Positions 1 to 7,682 of a stretch of DNA of 52,204 nucleotides are shown here, one piece after another. The notes beneath the pieces are model-generated. The model did not search any database and had not been told where the DNA came from. It worked only from the letters and a program-made list of their open reading frames with translations. Each line of letters starts with the position of its first letter. Position 1 is the first letter of the stretch. Made by a program: the position numbers and the translations under genes. Location: the NCBI GenBank assembly GCA_003194485.1, contig PQXD01000004.1:36053-88256 (forward strand). The letters are read 5' to 3'. Source of the DNA: Deltaproteobacteria bacterium. Its GTDB lineage: Bacteria > Desulfobacterota > Dissulfuribacteria > Dissulfuribacterales > UBA3076.

Positions 1-328
1 GGCTCTTTACCACAGCAGCTTGAGGCGGTTTGAAGCCTGCTCCTGCAAGCCGGCTTCGAGGGGCCAAACCCTCATCTTCTGTGCAGTTGCGCACATCTCA
101 ACTATATCGAGTGTGCTCGTGGCGCACAATCATCGGCAAAATCACCCTCCCGGAACAATCAATCACCCGGATAGTTTATCTTATATCAACATTTTTAAAA
201 ATTTTTTTGTGGAAAGTTAAGAAAAAAAAGAGATTTACCGAAGAAATAAACATGTGGCATGAATTGGATCCCGGGTTTGCCTGGGTGCCTGCGACGGAAT
301 CAAGTTTCATGGTGTTAATTCATACAAT
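1..328. other. Intergenic leader upstream of the pilus genes
   Basis: No convincing gene is seen. Bases 1-33 could be the last codons of a plus-strand gene ending in TGA at 31-33, but ten codons cannot be identified. Two small hairpins follow (GAAGCC/GGCTTC near 32-57 and GAGGG/CCCTC near 57-73). Next comes a very AT-rich block around 185-235 with runs of T and A, of the kind seen near promoters. Short ORFs here have no recognisable features. Confidence 0.4.
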
Positions 329-1222
329 TTGGTAACAGCTAAAGTGAAATTCCCTTCTCTGCCAAAGAAATGGGGACGGCATCAACGTCCTGCATTGGGG
401 CTGGATATAGGTTCACACAGCATAAAGATTGTTGAGCTTGCCAACAGCAATACAACTCGTACCATCAGATGCATTGGACGTGCCCTGGTTCCACCCCGGG
501 CCATAGTAGACGGTTCAATAAAAGAACCGGATAAAATTGCAGGGGTGCTAAGGGCACTTTTGGCCAACCTCCGGCCCAAAATCAGACAGGCAGCCATATC
601 TATCGCCGGCTATTCAGTGATTGTCAAAAAAATAATCGTCCCGTATCAGGACGAAGAAGAGATAGAACGCAATCTGATTTTCGAGGCAGAAAAATACGTA
701 CCCTTTGAGATAGAGGATGTCTATGTAGACTTCTGTATGCTGAACAGAGAGCACGAAAAAGACAGCAGTACAGAGATTTACCTTGTTGCTGCAAAAAGAG
801 AGATTGTTGACGAATATGCCACCCTCATTCAGGAAGCCGGCTTGTCCCCGGCAGTAGTGGACGTAGATGCATTCGCCCTCGGGAACGCCTTTGAAGGCGC
901 TTTTGGTCTTGTTGCAGAACCTGTGGTCTTAGTGGACATAGGTGCCCAGAAGACAAACCTCAACATAATTTTACAAGGCACATCTCTCTTTGCAAGAGAC
1001 ATGGCATTTGGCGGAGAGCAGCTTACAGAGGCTGTGCAGGAGGCCACAGGGCTGGAATATGCGGATGCAGAAAGGATCAAGATCGCCGGATCTGAAGACG
1101 CTGAAATCATGAAGGAGGCGACACGGGTTTACAGGGAATTATGCAGTATCTGGGCAGCAGAAATAAAAAAGGCGATAGATTTCCATAAGGCAGGCTCAAG
1201 TGCAGAAGAATATCCCACATAA
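329..1222 (+). CDS. pilM: Type IV pilus assembly protein PilM, interrupted by in-frame TAA
   Basis: PilM is an actin-like (FtsA-fold) cytoplasmic protein that binds the N-terminal tail of PilN and links the pilus motor to the inner-membrane alignment complex. The N-terminus shows the PilM signature LGLDIGSHSIKIVEL near residues 24-38, and a second nucleotide-binding segment VLVDIGAQKTNL lies near 204-215. The reading frame stops at TAA 1220-1222 after 297 residues, short of the usual 350 or so. The missing conserved C-terminus follows in the same frame up to 1420. The start is uncertain: TTG at 329, or GTG at 344, neither with a good ribosome-binding site. It is the first gene of a tightly packed pilMNOP run. 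Confidence 0.85.
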   Translation: MVTAKVKFPSLPKKWGRHQRPALGLDIGSHSIKIVELANSNTTRTIRCIGRALVPPRAIVDGSIKEPDKIAGVLRALLANLRPKIRQAAISIAGYSVIVKKIIVPYQDEEEIERNLIFEAEKYVPFEIEDVYVDFCMLNREHEKDSSTEIYLVAAKREIVDEYATLIQEAGLSPAVVDVDAFALGNAFEGAFGLVAEPVVLVDIGAQKTNLNIILQGTSLFARDMAFGGEQLTEAVQEATGLEYADAERIKIAGSEDAEIMKEATRVYRELCSIWAAEIKKAIDFHKAGSSAEEYPT

Positions 1223-1420
1223 CTCTATGTCAGCGGGGGGTCCGCCTTTTTAAAGGGGCTTGCCGGGCTCTTTGAGAACACAATAGGCCTGCCGGTTAAA
1301 ACATTAAATCCCTTGCATGGTTTTACCGCCGGTCACGGCATAGAGCCCGAATACATCTCTGCCGTCGCTCCGCAGATGGCAATAGCCACCGGGCTCGCTT
1401 TGAGGACCTGGACAAAATGA
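1223..1420 (+). pseudogene. pilM: PilM C-terminal part beyond the in-frame stop
   Basis: These 65 codons continue the pilM frame directly after TAA 1220-1222 and read like the last PilM subdomain: LYVSGGSAFLKGL, then APQMAIATGLALRTW just before TGA 1418-1420. The TGA overlaps the pilN ATG (ATGA, 1417-1420), the usual tight coupling. Read through, PilM would have 363 positions, matching the family. A single substitution of a Lys, Gln or Glu codon would explain the stop. Genuine nonsense mutation, sequence error and readthrough cannot be told apart here. Confidence 0.8.
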
Positions 1421-2016
1421 TTCAAATAAACCTTCTTCCGGTTCGAGAGTGGCGCAGAAAAGAGGCAATCCGCCAACAGATTTCGATCTTTGTCCTGTCC
1501 CTGATCCTCCTGATAGTTGCTTTGTTGGCCGTTGGATTGACGATTCAGGGAAAGGTGAGGGCTCAAAGGCAGGAACTGGCATTATTAGAAAAGGATGTAG
1601 CAAAATACGCCTATGTAAACAAAAAAATACAGACAGTGAATGAGAAACGAAAAAAAATCGAAGATAAATTTAAGGCCATAGAAACACTGCAAGAAGGTCG
1701 TGCTACAACCGTTAGAATTCTGGATGAGATTGTAAGCTCAATACCTATTGACCGTTTATGGCTTACTGATTTAAGCCTTAAGGAAAATAATTTGAAACTT
1801 AATGGAGTTGCCCTGGACAATCACACGGTAGCTCTTTTTATGCGTCGCCTGGAGACATCATCAATGTGCGGATCAGTAAATCTGATAAATACCACGCAGA
1901 AATCGATCCAAGGGCATGCTCTTATGCAGTTTGGGCTTCAAATAAATATCCGGACTCAACAAAAGAAAGACAAGGACAAGAAGTTTACAAAGAGAGCCAA
2001 GGACCGTGAAATTTAA
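1417..2016 (+). CDS. pilN: Type IV pilus inner-membrane protein PilN
   Basis: This 199-residue protein begins MIQINLLPVRE, the PilN motif that docks into PilM. One membrane helix follows (about residues 22-45), then a coiled coil (about 50-90) and a small periplasmic domain ending in a lysine-rich tail. PilN pairs with PilO in the inner-membrane alignment complex. It overlaps pilM by ATGA at the 5' end, and its last codons overlap the likely GTG start of pilO at 2006. It is the only one of pilM, pilN, pilO and pilP that reads without a lesion. Confidence 0.88.
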   Translation: MIQINLLPVREWRRKEAIRQQISIFVLSLILLIVALLAVGLTIQGKVRAQRQELALLEKDVAKYAYVNKKIQTVNEKRKKIEDKFKAIETLQEGRATTVRILDEIVSSIPIDRLWLTDLSLKENNLKLNGVALDNHTVALFMRRLETSSMCGSVNLINTTQKSIQGHALMQFGLQINIRTQQKKDKDKKFTKRAKDREI

Positions 2017-2764
2017 CAAGCCAAGCTTGAAGATACCTCCAGGGCTTTTTCAGGCCATCTATTCCGTTCCCGCATGGCAGAAGGCCGGCATATGGCTGCT
2101 CAGTATAGTTATTCCTATCGCCCTTTTCTGGTTTTTTTCCTGTCCGCCCGTTTGGGAGAAATAAAGACCATGTCGGAAAAGATCCCGAAACTGAGGCAGG
2201 AGGTGACCAGACTGGAAGCAAAGTCCATGCAGATTCCTCAATTGGAAGAGGAATTGAATATCATGGGGGGGGATCCTGCAAAAGGCCTTAAGGCTCCTGC
2301 CGGAAAAAGAAGACATACCGACTTTTTTGCCCGAGATTTCTTCACTTGGTAACGAGGCGGGGCTTGATTTCTTATCTTTTGATCCGCAGAAGGAGGAGCC
2401 AAAGGCCTTTTATGCCGCCATTCCCATTAAAATGGAATTTAATGGCCCATTTCACAGCACAGTCAATTTTTTTAATAATATCAGTCGTATGGCCCGCATC
2501 GTGCATATAAAAGAGGTCTCAATGGGAAAGGCCAAGCAGGCCGCGAAGGTCTGGAGCCAGAAGGGGTCGGCAACCGGTAACCAAAAAACCGGAGGCGAAG
2601 CGGCACCGATAAAGGAAGCCGGAGGAGATGGCTCTGCCGGAGACAAAGAGGTCAAGCAGGGCAGTACCTGGATAGTAAGTACCAGTTGCAAGGCAGTAAC
2701 CTACCGTTTTCTCAGCCCGGGAGAACAGCAGGCCAGAAAAAAAACGAAAAAGAAAAAGAGATAG
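2006..2764 (+). pseudogene. pilO: Type IV pilus protein PilO, two compensating frameshifts
   Basis: PilO is the periplasmic partner of PilN. The gene starts at GTG 2006, encodes a membrane helix (GIWLLSIVIPIALFWFF), and falls out of frame at a run of seven T (2132-2138). The coiled coil (EIKTMSEKIPKLRQEV) is in the next frame. At a run of eight G (2265-2272) the frame returns to the original one and encodes the PilO core with ALRLLPEKEDIP and EISSLGNEAGLDFLSF. One extra T and one fewer G restore a single ORF of about 252 residues ending at TAG 2762-2764. Both lesions fall in homopolymers, so sequencing error is likely, but slippage-based inactivation or phase variation is possible. As written, no intact PilO is encoded. 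Confidence 0.82.
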
Positions 2765-2769
2765 ACGAC

Positions 2770-3385
2770 ATGTCTGTGCCGGCCAAAAAAAGAGTTGTCT
2801 GCAGAGAGCTGATTTCCAAGGCGAGCCTGCTTATCGCTGTCTCCTTATGCGCTCTTTGCTGCCTGTCCGGATGTAAAGATAAGACAACCGTAACCCCTGC
2901 GGCAACTTCCGTCACGAAAAAACCGACTGCGATCAGGTCGGAAAAGATAAGGGACTTTCAGGTCAGACTGGAACATCTTATGGAGCCAGTCATTTATAAT
3001 TACGATTCGGCTGGAAAACCCGATCCGTTTCAGCCGTTTCTGAGAGCAGCACCGAAAATTTCCAGGCGGACGGCCCGGAAGCAAAGTCCGAAAAAAAAGT
3101 TCAGGAAGCCTGAAATTTGCGCCACTCCATTGGAGTGTATGGAGGTCGGCCAGCTCACTCTGGTAGCCGTTGTCGGCAATGATAAAGGTAAAAGGATTGC
3201 CATGGCCCAGGACGCTGCCGGGATAGGGTACTTTTTGTGGCCTGGTCTGCGGGTCGGCTATCGGAACGGCAGGGTTAAAGAGATCCTCCCGGACAGAGTA
3301 ATCATAGAAGAGGAATTCGAAGACATTCGCGGCGAGCCCGACTCCGCAGAAAAGGATACTGCTACTGCATCCGGAGGGAAAATAA
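2770..3385 (+). CDS. pilP: Type IV pilus lipoprotein PilP, frameshifted at its 3' end
   Basis: PilP is an inner-membrane-anchored lipoprotein that joins PilNO to the secretin. The sequence shows a lipoprotein signal with lipobox LSGC, then the PilP segments YDSAGKPDPFQPFL and LECMEVGQLTLVAVVG and the C-terminal beta domain ending VIIEEEFEDI. After that the main frame has no stop and runs into the next gene. The frame two bases on instead reads QKRILLLHPEGK and stops at TAA 3383-3385. That looks like a true PilP tail and makes a TAATG overlap with the next start. One base too many between about 3325 and 3350 would explain this. The end at 3385 is the inferred ancestral stop. Confidence 0.78.
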
Positions 3386-4629
3386 TGGGTTGCCAACGGA
3401 AGATCTCATGCCTTTTGATCGTTTTTTGGGTCGTAGCATTTTGGTGGATGCCAGGCAACAGGCCTGCAACGGGTAATGAGCCATATCAGAGCACACCGGA
3501 GCAGAACGATATATCCCGCTGGCTGGCCGAGCTTGAATCCCGCCTTCCCGACTCAGGAAATAATACAGAACCAGACGAAACAAAAGATGCCGCCGCATCA
3601 GAAATTGGTAAGACTTATGGTAACAATTCTACAGCAAAACTGGTGGGTGGCAATGCCGGGGATAAAATCAGTGTAGATCTCTTCAAGGTAGATCTCCACA
3701 ATGTATTTCGTCTGCTGGGTCAGGTCAGCGGCAAAAATATCGTGGTAGACGAGTCGGTAAAAGGCACCATTACGCTGGCCCTGGAAAACGTGCCTTGGAC
3801 CTTTGTCCTGGATGTAATCAAGAATCTAAAGGGATTGAGCAGCATCGAGCGTAATAACACCATTATGATCTATCCGACTGACAAGTCTCTTGAATGGGGC
3901 GGCGGCGAAGAATCATCCGGCACCCTTGATGTTCAAGTTGAAACTCCTCTTATTAAGAAAGTAGAAGAACCGGTAACAGAAAAAACCGCAGAGGAACCGG
4001 GCCTGAGATTTATCCGCACCAGCGATATTCAAACTCCTGCTGAAGAAGTCGCCAGGGCGCAGAAATTTATTGAAAAGGCCGCCAGGCTTGAAAAACGAGG
4101 GGCAATTGGCCAGGCACTGGAACTCTATGTCGAGGCATCGGATATCTGGCCGGAAAATGTATCGCTGGCCAAAAAAATATCGGCATTGGCGCTCGGCCCG
4201 GGAGGTCAGGAGCTGACCGCTTTCAATTTTGCCAAAAAGGCACTTCGTTTTGCGCCTAAAGACAGTGAAGCAGCCACTTTTGCAGCAGTGGCACTGGCCA
4301 GAATGGGGAAAAGCGAAGATGCAAAAGTCTATTTTGAACGTGCAATGGGTACTGCTGTACCTTCCTTGCATACGCTGTATAACTATGCGGTCTTCTGTGA
4401 GTCTGAGGGCGAATACCGACATGCGCTCAGGCTGTTAAACAATATCGAGTCCAATTATGAACTCTCGGCAGACGCCATGCTCCTGCGGGCGCGGGTTTAT
4501 GAACGTCTTGAACAAATCGACAAGGCAATAACTGAATACAGGGCAGTCTATCAGGGAGGAGCGGCAATTCCTCCAAAATCACAGCGATATGCAAAGGAAA
4601 GAATGGAAATCCTGATGACAGCCAAATAG
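3385..4629 (+). CDS. STN (secretin N-terminal) domain plus TPR protein of the pilus locus
   Basis: The ATG at 3385 has an ideal GGAGG site seven bases upstream. The 414-residue product has an N-terminal hydrophobic signal or anchor (about residues 8-25) and an acidic linker. An STN/AMIN-like secretin domain follows at about 95-165 (ISVDLFKVDLHNVFRLL...GKNIVVDESVKGTITL), then tetratricopeptide repeats from about 225 to the end. STN domains normally sit at the N-terminus of PilQ-type secretins; here one is separate and joined to TPRs. It is probably a periplasmic accessory that docks or pilots the secretin encoded next. As sequenced it is in frame with pilP with no stop between, which could give one 620-residue PilP-STN-TPR protein starting at 2770. 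Confidence 0.75.
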   Translation: MGCQRKISCLLIVFWVVAFWWMPGNRPATGNEPYQSTPEQNDISRWLAELESRLPDSGNNTEPDETKDAAASEIGKTYGNNSTAKLVGGNAGDKISVDLFKVDLHNVFRLLGQVSGKNIVVDESVKGTITLALENVPWTFVLDVIKNLKGLSSIERNNTIMIYPTDKSLEWGGGEESSGTLDVQVETPLIKKVEEPVTEKTAEEPGLRFIRTSDIQTPAEEVARAQKFIEKAARLEKRGAIGQALELYVEASDIWPENVSLAKKISALALGPGGQELTAFNFAKKALRFAPKDSEAATFAAVALARMGKSEDAKVYFERAMGTAVPSLHTLYNYAVFCESEGEYRHALRLLNNIESNYELSADAMLLRARVYERLEQIDKAITEYRAVYQGGAAIPPKSQRYAKERMEILMTAK

Positions 4630-4718
4630 TGAAATTTGAAACTTGAAATTAGAAATTGGGGAAAATAATAAGATGTAAATGCGTTACCTAATTTCAAATT
4701 TCGAATTTCCAGTTTCGA
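4630..4718. repeat. AT-rich imperfect inverted repeat between the STN-TPR gene and mshL
   Basis: The left arm is rich in GAAATTTGAAACTTGAAATT-type words (4631-4660) and the right arm is rich in the complementary AATTTCAAATTTCGAATTTC-type words (4689-4717). It resembles the arms of the palindrome at 11940-12056, suggesting a dispersed extragenic family. The role is unknown. Confidence 0.5.
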
Positions 4719-4757
4719 CAAAGACCGGTCGATTTGGGATTTTATGGAGGGACGAAG

Positions 4758-6608
4758 ATGTGTTCCAATATGAATAGATTAAACAACATATTATATTGCG
4801 TCTTGCACGATATAAGAGGCATGCTTTTGTTATTCCTGATAACAGGATTAATGACCGGGTGCCTGGCCTCCAAGAGAAGCCTTTCAGATATTCCCAGGGC
4901 CGGCCAAGGAATGAAAGATGGGAATGCGAGTTCACAGGCTGAGGTTCAGCCTGGAGTACAGTCTGCCCCCCACAGTGCTTCTGCTTCATCCCGTCCATCC
5001 GTAAGCTGGCAGCCTTCGTTCACGGTCGAAGATGTTCAGGTCAAGGAAAGCAAGTTGGGGCTTCCTGAGCTGAAGGTCGGCGCAAACATAGAGTCTCAAA
5101 GCGGAAAAGTGGTCCTGCGGGACGTTATCAAGGGGCTGGCAAAATTGAAAGACTTTAATGTCAGCTGGAACCAGGATGCCAACCAAAACGCGTTGGTGGA
5201 TGTCGGCATCAAGGCAGAGGATGATTTTTGGGTGGCATTGGACAACGTCCTTCGTCAACTGGATTATTTCTTTGAGTTCAAAAACGACACGCTCATCATC
5301 GGCTATAAACAGACAAAGACCTACCAGGTATCCATGCCGAATGCCTCCTATACATTCACTACAGCCGTCGGCGGTAATATGCTGGGCGGATCTACTAATA
5401 CCAAGAATCTTGGGGAGATAAGTCTTGCTACCGTCAGTGAGGGTGGAAAGGATTGGGCCGAAGAGAAAACCGTTCGGTATGTCAATCGGTATGATTTGTG
5501 GAAAAAACTTAGACAAAACCTCGATCAAATACTGGAAATATGGGAGATGCAGAATGTTGAACGGGCTACATTAACGTCCGCCGCCGCTCAGGCCTCTCAA
5601 GCTGAGGCAGAGGCAAAACCCGAAGAACCCAAAGGGGGAAAAACAGGAAAAGAAGAACCCATAACTGCACAGTCCGAAGAGTGGGTGAGCCTGGGGAAAG
5701 GTTCGTACACCATTGATGAATCTCTGGGCATCGTAACAGTAACTGCGGCTCCCTCACTTCAAAAGCGTGTGGCGGACTATATTGAGAACTTTAAATCATG
5801 GCTGTATCGCCAGGTGTCTATCCAGGCCCATATCCTTGAGGTGACACTTTCAGAAGGGTCATCAAGAGGAATTGACTGGTCCCAGGTGTTTAAGGCTGTT
5901 GAAAGAGATTCCGCTTTGATCAATGGCAATATTGAATACGGTGATCAAGGAAGTGTGTACGAGGTGAATTACCCTCTCCCCGATTTCCGTGCTGTCACCC
6001 GTAAAGGACTGCGCCTGATTTCAAGAGTCAGTCTCAATCCCACGGATTTCAATATATTGGTCAATGCACTTGACGAACAGGGGACGGTACATACTATATC
6101 GGAACCTCGTCTGAATCTCCTAAACGGGTCCCCGGGTGTTCTGACAGTTGGTGAATCAATCCGCTATATCCGCGAAATAAGTAAAGACGTGGACACCTCG
6201 GGGGCTACAGCAACAATAACCTATACTGCTGAAACCGATGACATCCTGTCCGGCCTGGCGTTTTCCGTTGTGTGTAATGTGCTTGGAGATGATGAAGTAG
6301 TCTTATATTTGACCCCTGTAATCTCCAAACTCAAAGAACCAATTGAATATAAGGTGATAGGAGAAACAAATTTGCAAATCGGGCTACCCAGAGTAAAACT
6401 TCGTCAGATGTCAACCATGGCAAAGGTCCGGGATGGTGATCTGCTGATCCTTGGCGGGTTGATCAATGAAGTCAGTACCAATAACAGTTCGGAAATACCA
6501 TTATTAGGGAAGATTCCCTGGGTCAAATGGGCCTTCAGGAATGAGATCAAGTCAAAAGAAAGGCGGGAATTGGTTATAATTCTTCGACCTCACATTATTC
6601 CCATGTAA
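4758..6608 (+). CDS. mshL: MshL-like secretin, outer-membrane lipoprotein
   Basis: This is an outer-membrane secretin of the MSHA/PilQ/GspD family that forms the pore for a type IV pilus-like machine. The ATG at 4758 is preceded by GGAGG at 4746-4750. The 616-residue product has a lipoprotein signal ending in lipobox LMTGC, an STN-like domain (VVLRDVIKGLAKL...NVSWN), and a variable Ala/Glu/Lys-rich linker near residue 275. The secretin core begins QVSIQAHILEVTLSEGSSRGIDW and includes ISEPRLNLLNG, LTPVIS and GDLLILGGLI. It ends with the typical IPLLGKIPW ... KERRELVIILRPHII. MshL is usually found with MSHA genes, so its pairing with pilMNOP is a hybrid arrangement. The ORF is intact. Confidence 0.9.
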   Translation: MCSNMNRLNNILYCVLHDIRGMLLLFLITGLMTGCLASKRSLSDIPRAGQGMKDGNASSQAEVQPGVQSAPHSASASSRPSVSWQPSFTVEDVQVKESKLGLPELKVGANIESQSGKVVLRDVIKGLAKLKDFNVSWNQDANQNALVDVGIKAEDDFWVALDNVLRQLDYFFEFKNDTLIIGYKQTKTYQVSMPNASYTFTTAVGGNMLGGSTNTKNLGEISLATVSEGGKDWAEEKTVRYVNRYDLWKKLRQNLDQILEIWEMQNVERATLTSAAAQASQAEAEAKPEEPKGGKTGKEEPITAQSEEWVSLGKGSYTIDESLGIVTVTAAPSLQKRVADYIENFKSWLYRQVSIQAHILEVTLSEGSSRGIDWSQVFKAVERDSALINGNIEYGDQGSVYEVNYPLPDFRAVTRKGLRLISRVSLNPTDFNILVNALDEQGTVHTISEPRLNLLNGSPGVLTVGESIRYIREISKDVDTSGATATITYTAETDDILSGLAFSVVCNVLGDDEVVLYLTPVISKLKEPIEYKVIGETNLQIGLPRVKLRQMSTMAKVRDGDLLILGGLINEVSTNNSSEIPLLGKIPWVKWAFRNEIKSKERRELVIILRPHIIPM

Positions 6609-6723
6609 AATATAGAGCGGATTAAATTTGTAGCGGATCTTCCAAACCCAATTCTAAGCATAACTGGCAGGAGAGGTATGTCGTTTTCGATGGCATAAGT
6701 CTTGCTGTTTGGAAAATGATCTC

Positions 6724-7230
6724 TCAAGATGATCCTTCCTGCAGCAAGCTCAGGTCTTTCTCGCCTATCGTCTCGATGATCAGATGCCCCAGGATTTCAG
6801 CCGTGCGACCGACGATTTCCGAACAGCGTTCCCGTCTGCCATCGACCTTGAAGGCCTTGACGTCTTCCGGGTCAAGCCAGTTTGTCTTTGAGGCCCCGCT
6901 GCATATCATGCTCCCCCGCATCTTCTCGATCATTTCCCTGAAGCGCTTATACATGATGCGGGACGTTGGCCAGAGACGACCATCTTCGATCTCTTCCGGG
7001 TTGGCCCGCCCGAAAAGATCTCCGATAACTGCCAGTGCCGCTACAAGACAACTGCAGGTATCTCCGCAAAATCCAAGACCTGCGGCATAACCCGCCGCAG
7101 CCCGGATGGCACTGCTGGGATCGTCTTCACCTATAAATTCCAGGCCGGCTGTTAAAATAGACTGGCTGCAAAGCATCTTTTGTCTATTAAAAACATCAAC
7201 CGCTCTGTCTCGCATCTGTTCAGGGGTCAT
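6724..7230 (-). CDS. C_GCAxxG_C_C family protein
   Basis: A 168-residue protein of the cysteine-patterned family named C_GCAxxG_C_C, common in anaerobes and of unknown biochemical role; it is probably a small helical metal- or redox-binding protein. Visible cysteines are in MLCSQSIL, then GFCGDTCSCLVAALAVIG, then ICSGAS and RCSEIVG. The ATG at 7228-7230 is preferred because it follows a GGAG element. Extension to a TTG at 7251 is possible but unlikely. It stands alone and converges on mshL. A TCCAAAC/GTTTGGA inverted repeat lies in the gap before mshL. Confidence 0.8.
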   Translation of the reverse strand: MTPEQMRDRAVDVFNRQKMLCSQSILTAGLEFIGEDDPSSAIRAAAGYAAGLGFCGDTCSCLVAALAVIGDLFGRANPEEIEDGRLWPTSRIMYKRFREMIEKMRGSMICSGASKTNWLDPEDVKAFKVDGRRERCSEIVGRTAEILGHLIIETIGEKDLSLLQEGSS

Positions 7231-7402
7231 TTTCGGTCTCCATTCAAACAATATCGGTCGGATCTAAAATTAATTTTTTTGTAATTTGACCAAAAAAGCA
7301 ATCTCAATCAACACACGTCGCTTTGTAGCACTTTAGTGATTTTCAAGTCAAGGAATTTCTGATAACTTTTCTCCGTCTTAAGTACCGAAAGCTCAACTGT
7401 TC

Positions 7403-7430
7403 TTGACAAGAATAATTGTAGTAATATAAT
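7403..7430 (+). promoter_or_regulatory. Consensus sigma-70 promoter of the tRNA
   Basis: TTGACA at 7403-7408 and TATAAT at 7425-7430 are separated by 16 bases, and both hexamers are perfect. Transcription would begin near 7437, about ten bases before the tRNA. Confidence 0.88.
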
Positions 7431-7446
7431 TGATTTTTTAACCGGT

Positions 7447-7520
7447 GGGCCCATAGCTCAGTTGGTCAGAGCCACCGGCTCATAACCGGTTGGTCCCAGG
7501 TTCGAATCCTGGTGGGCCCA
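7447..7520 (+). tRNA. tRNA with CAU anticodon, probably elongator tRNA-Met
   Basis: A complete 74-base cloverleaf: acceptor GGGCCCA/TGGGCCC, D stem GCTC/GAGC, anticodon stem ACCGG/CCGGT with loop CTCATAA (anticodon CAT), T stem CCAGG/CCTGG, and discriminator A at 7520. The CCA end is not encoded. The initiator tRNA is excluded because the first base pair is a normal G-C and the anticodon stem lacks the three G-C pairs. CAT could also be the tRNA-Ile2 read as lysidine-AU, but elongator Met is more likely. Confidence 0.92.
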
Positions 7521-7609
7521 TTAGAATGAATGCGAGGATAATTGAGATTCTGACTGAATACGGATTTGAGTCAAAATCATTATCAGGCCGTATAATATGC
7601 AAAGCTGAG

Positions 7610-7640
7610 GGTGCAACTCTATCATGTTGCACCTTTTTTT
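7610..7640 (+). terminator. Rho-independent terminator downstream of the tRNA
   Basis: An eight-base perfect stem GGTGCAAC/GTTGCACC with loop TCTATCAT is followed by seven T (7634-7640). It ends the tRNA transcript and lies 43 bases before the NIF3 start. A TATAAT at 7591-7596 just upstream raises the possibility that it also acts as an attenuator. Confidence 0.88.
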
Positions 7641-7682
7641 GTCTTGCAGACTTTGGCAGAAGCTACAAACGGAATTACCGTC

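Noticed and set aside
20-335. Two short overlapping plus-strand ORFs at the left edge
   Set aside because: Low-complexity translations without family features; they overlap each other and the pilM leader.
6650-6715. TCCAAAC/GTTTGGA inverted repeat as a terminator between mshL and the C_GCAxxG_C_C gene
   Set aside because: The arms are only seven bases, 52 bases apart, with no T tract on either side.
7447-7520. Initiator tRNA-fMet
   Set aside because: It has a normal first base pair and lacks the G-C-rich initiator anticodon stem; elongator Met fits better.
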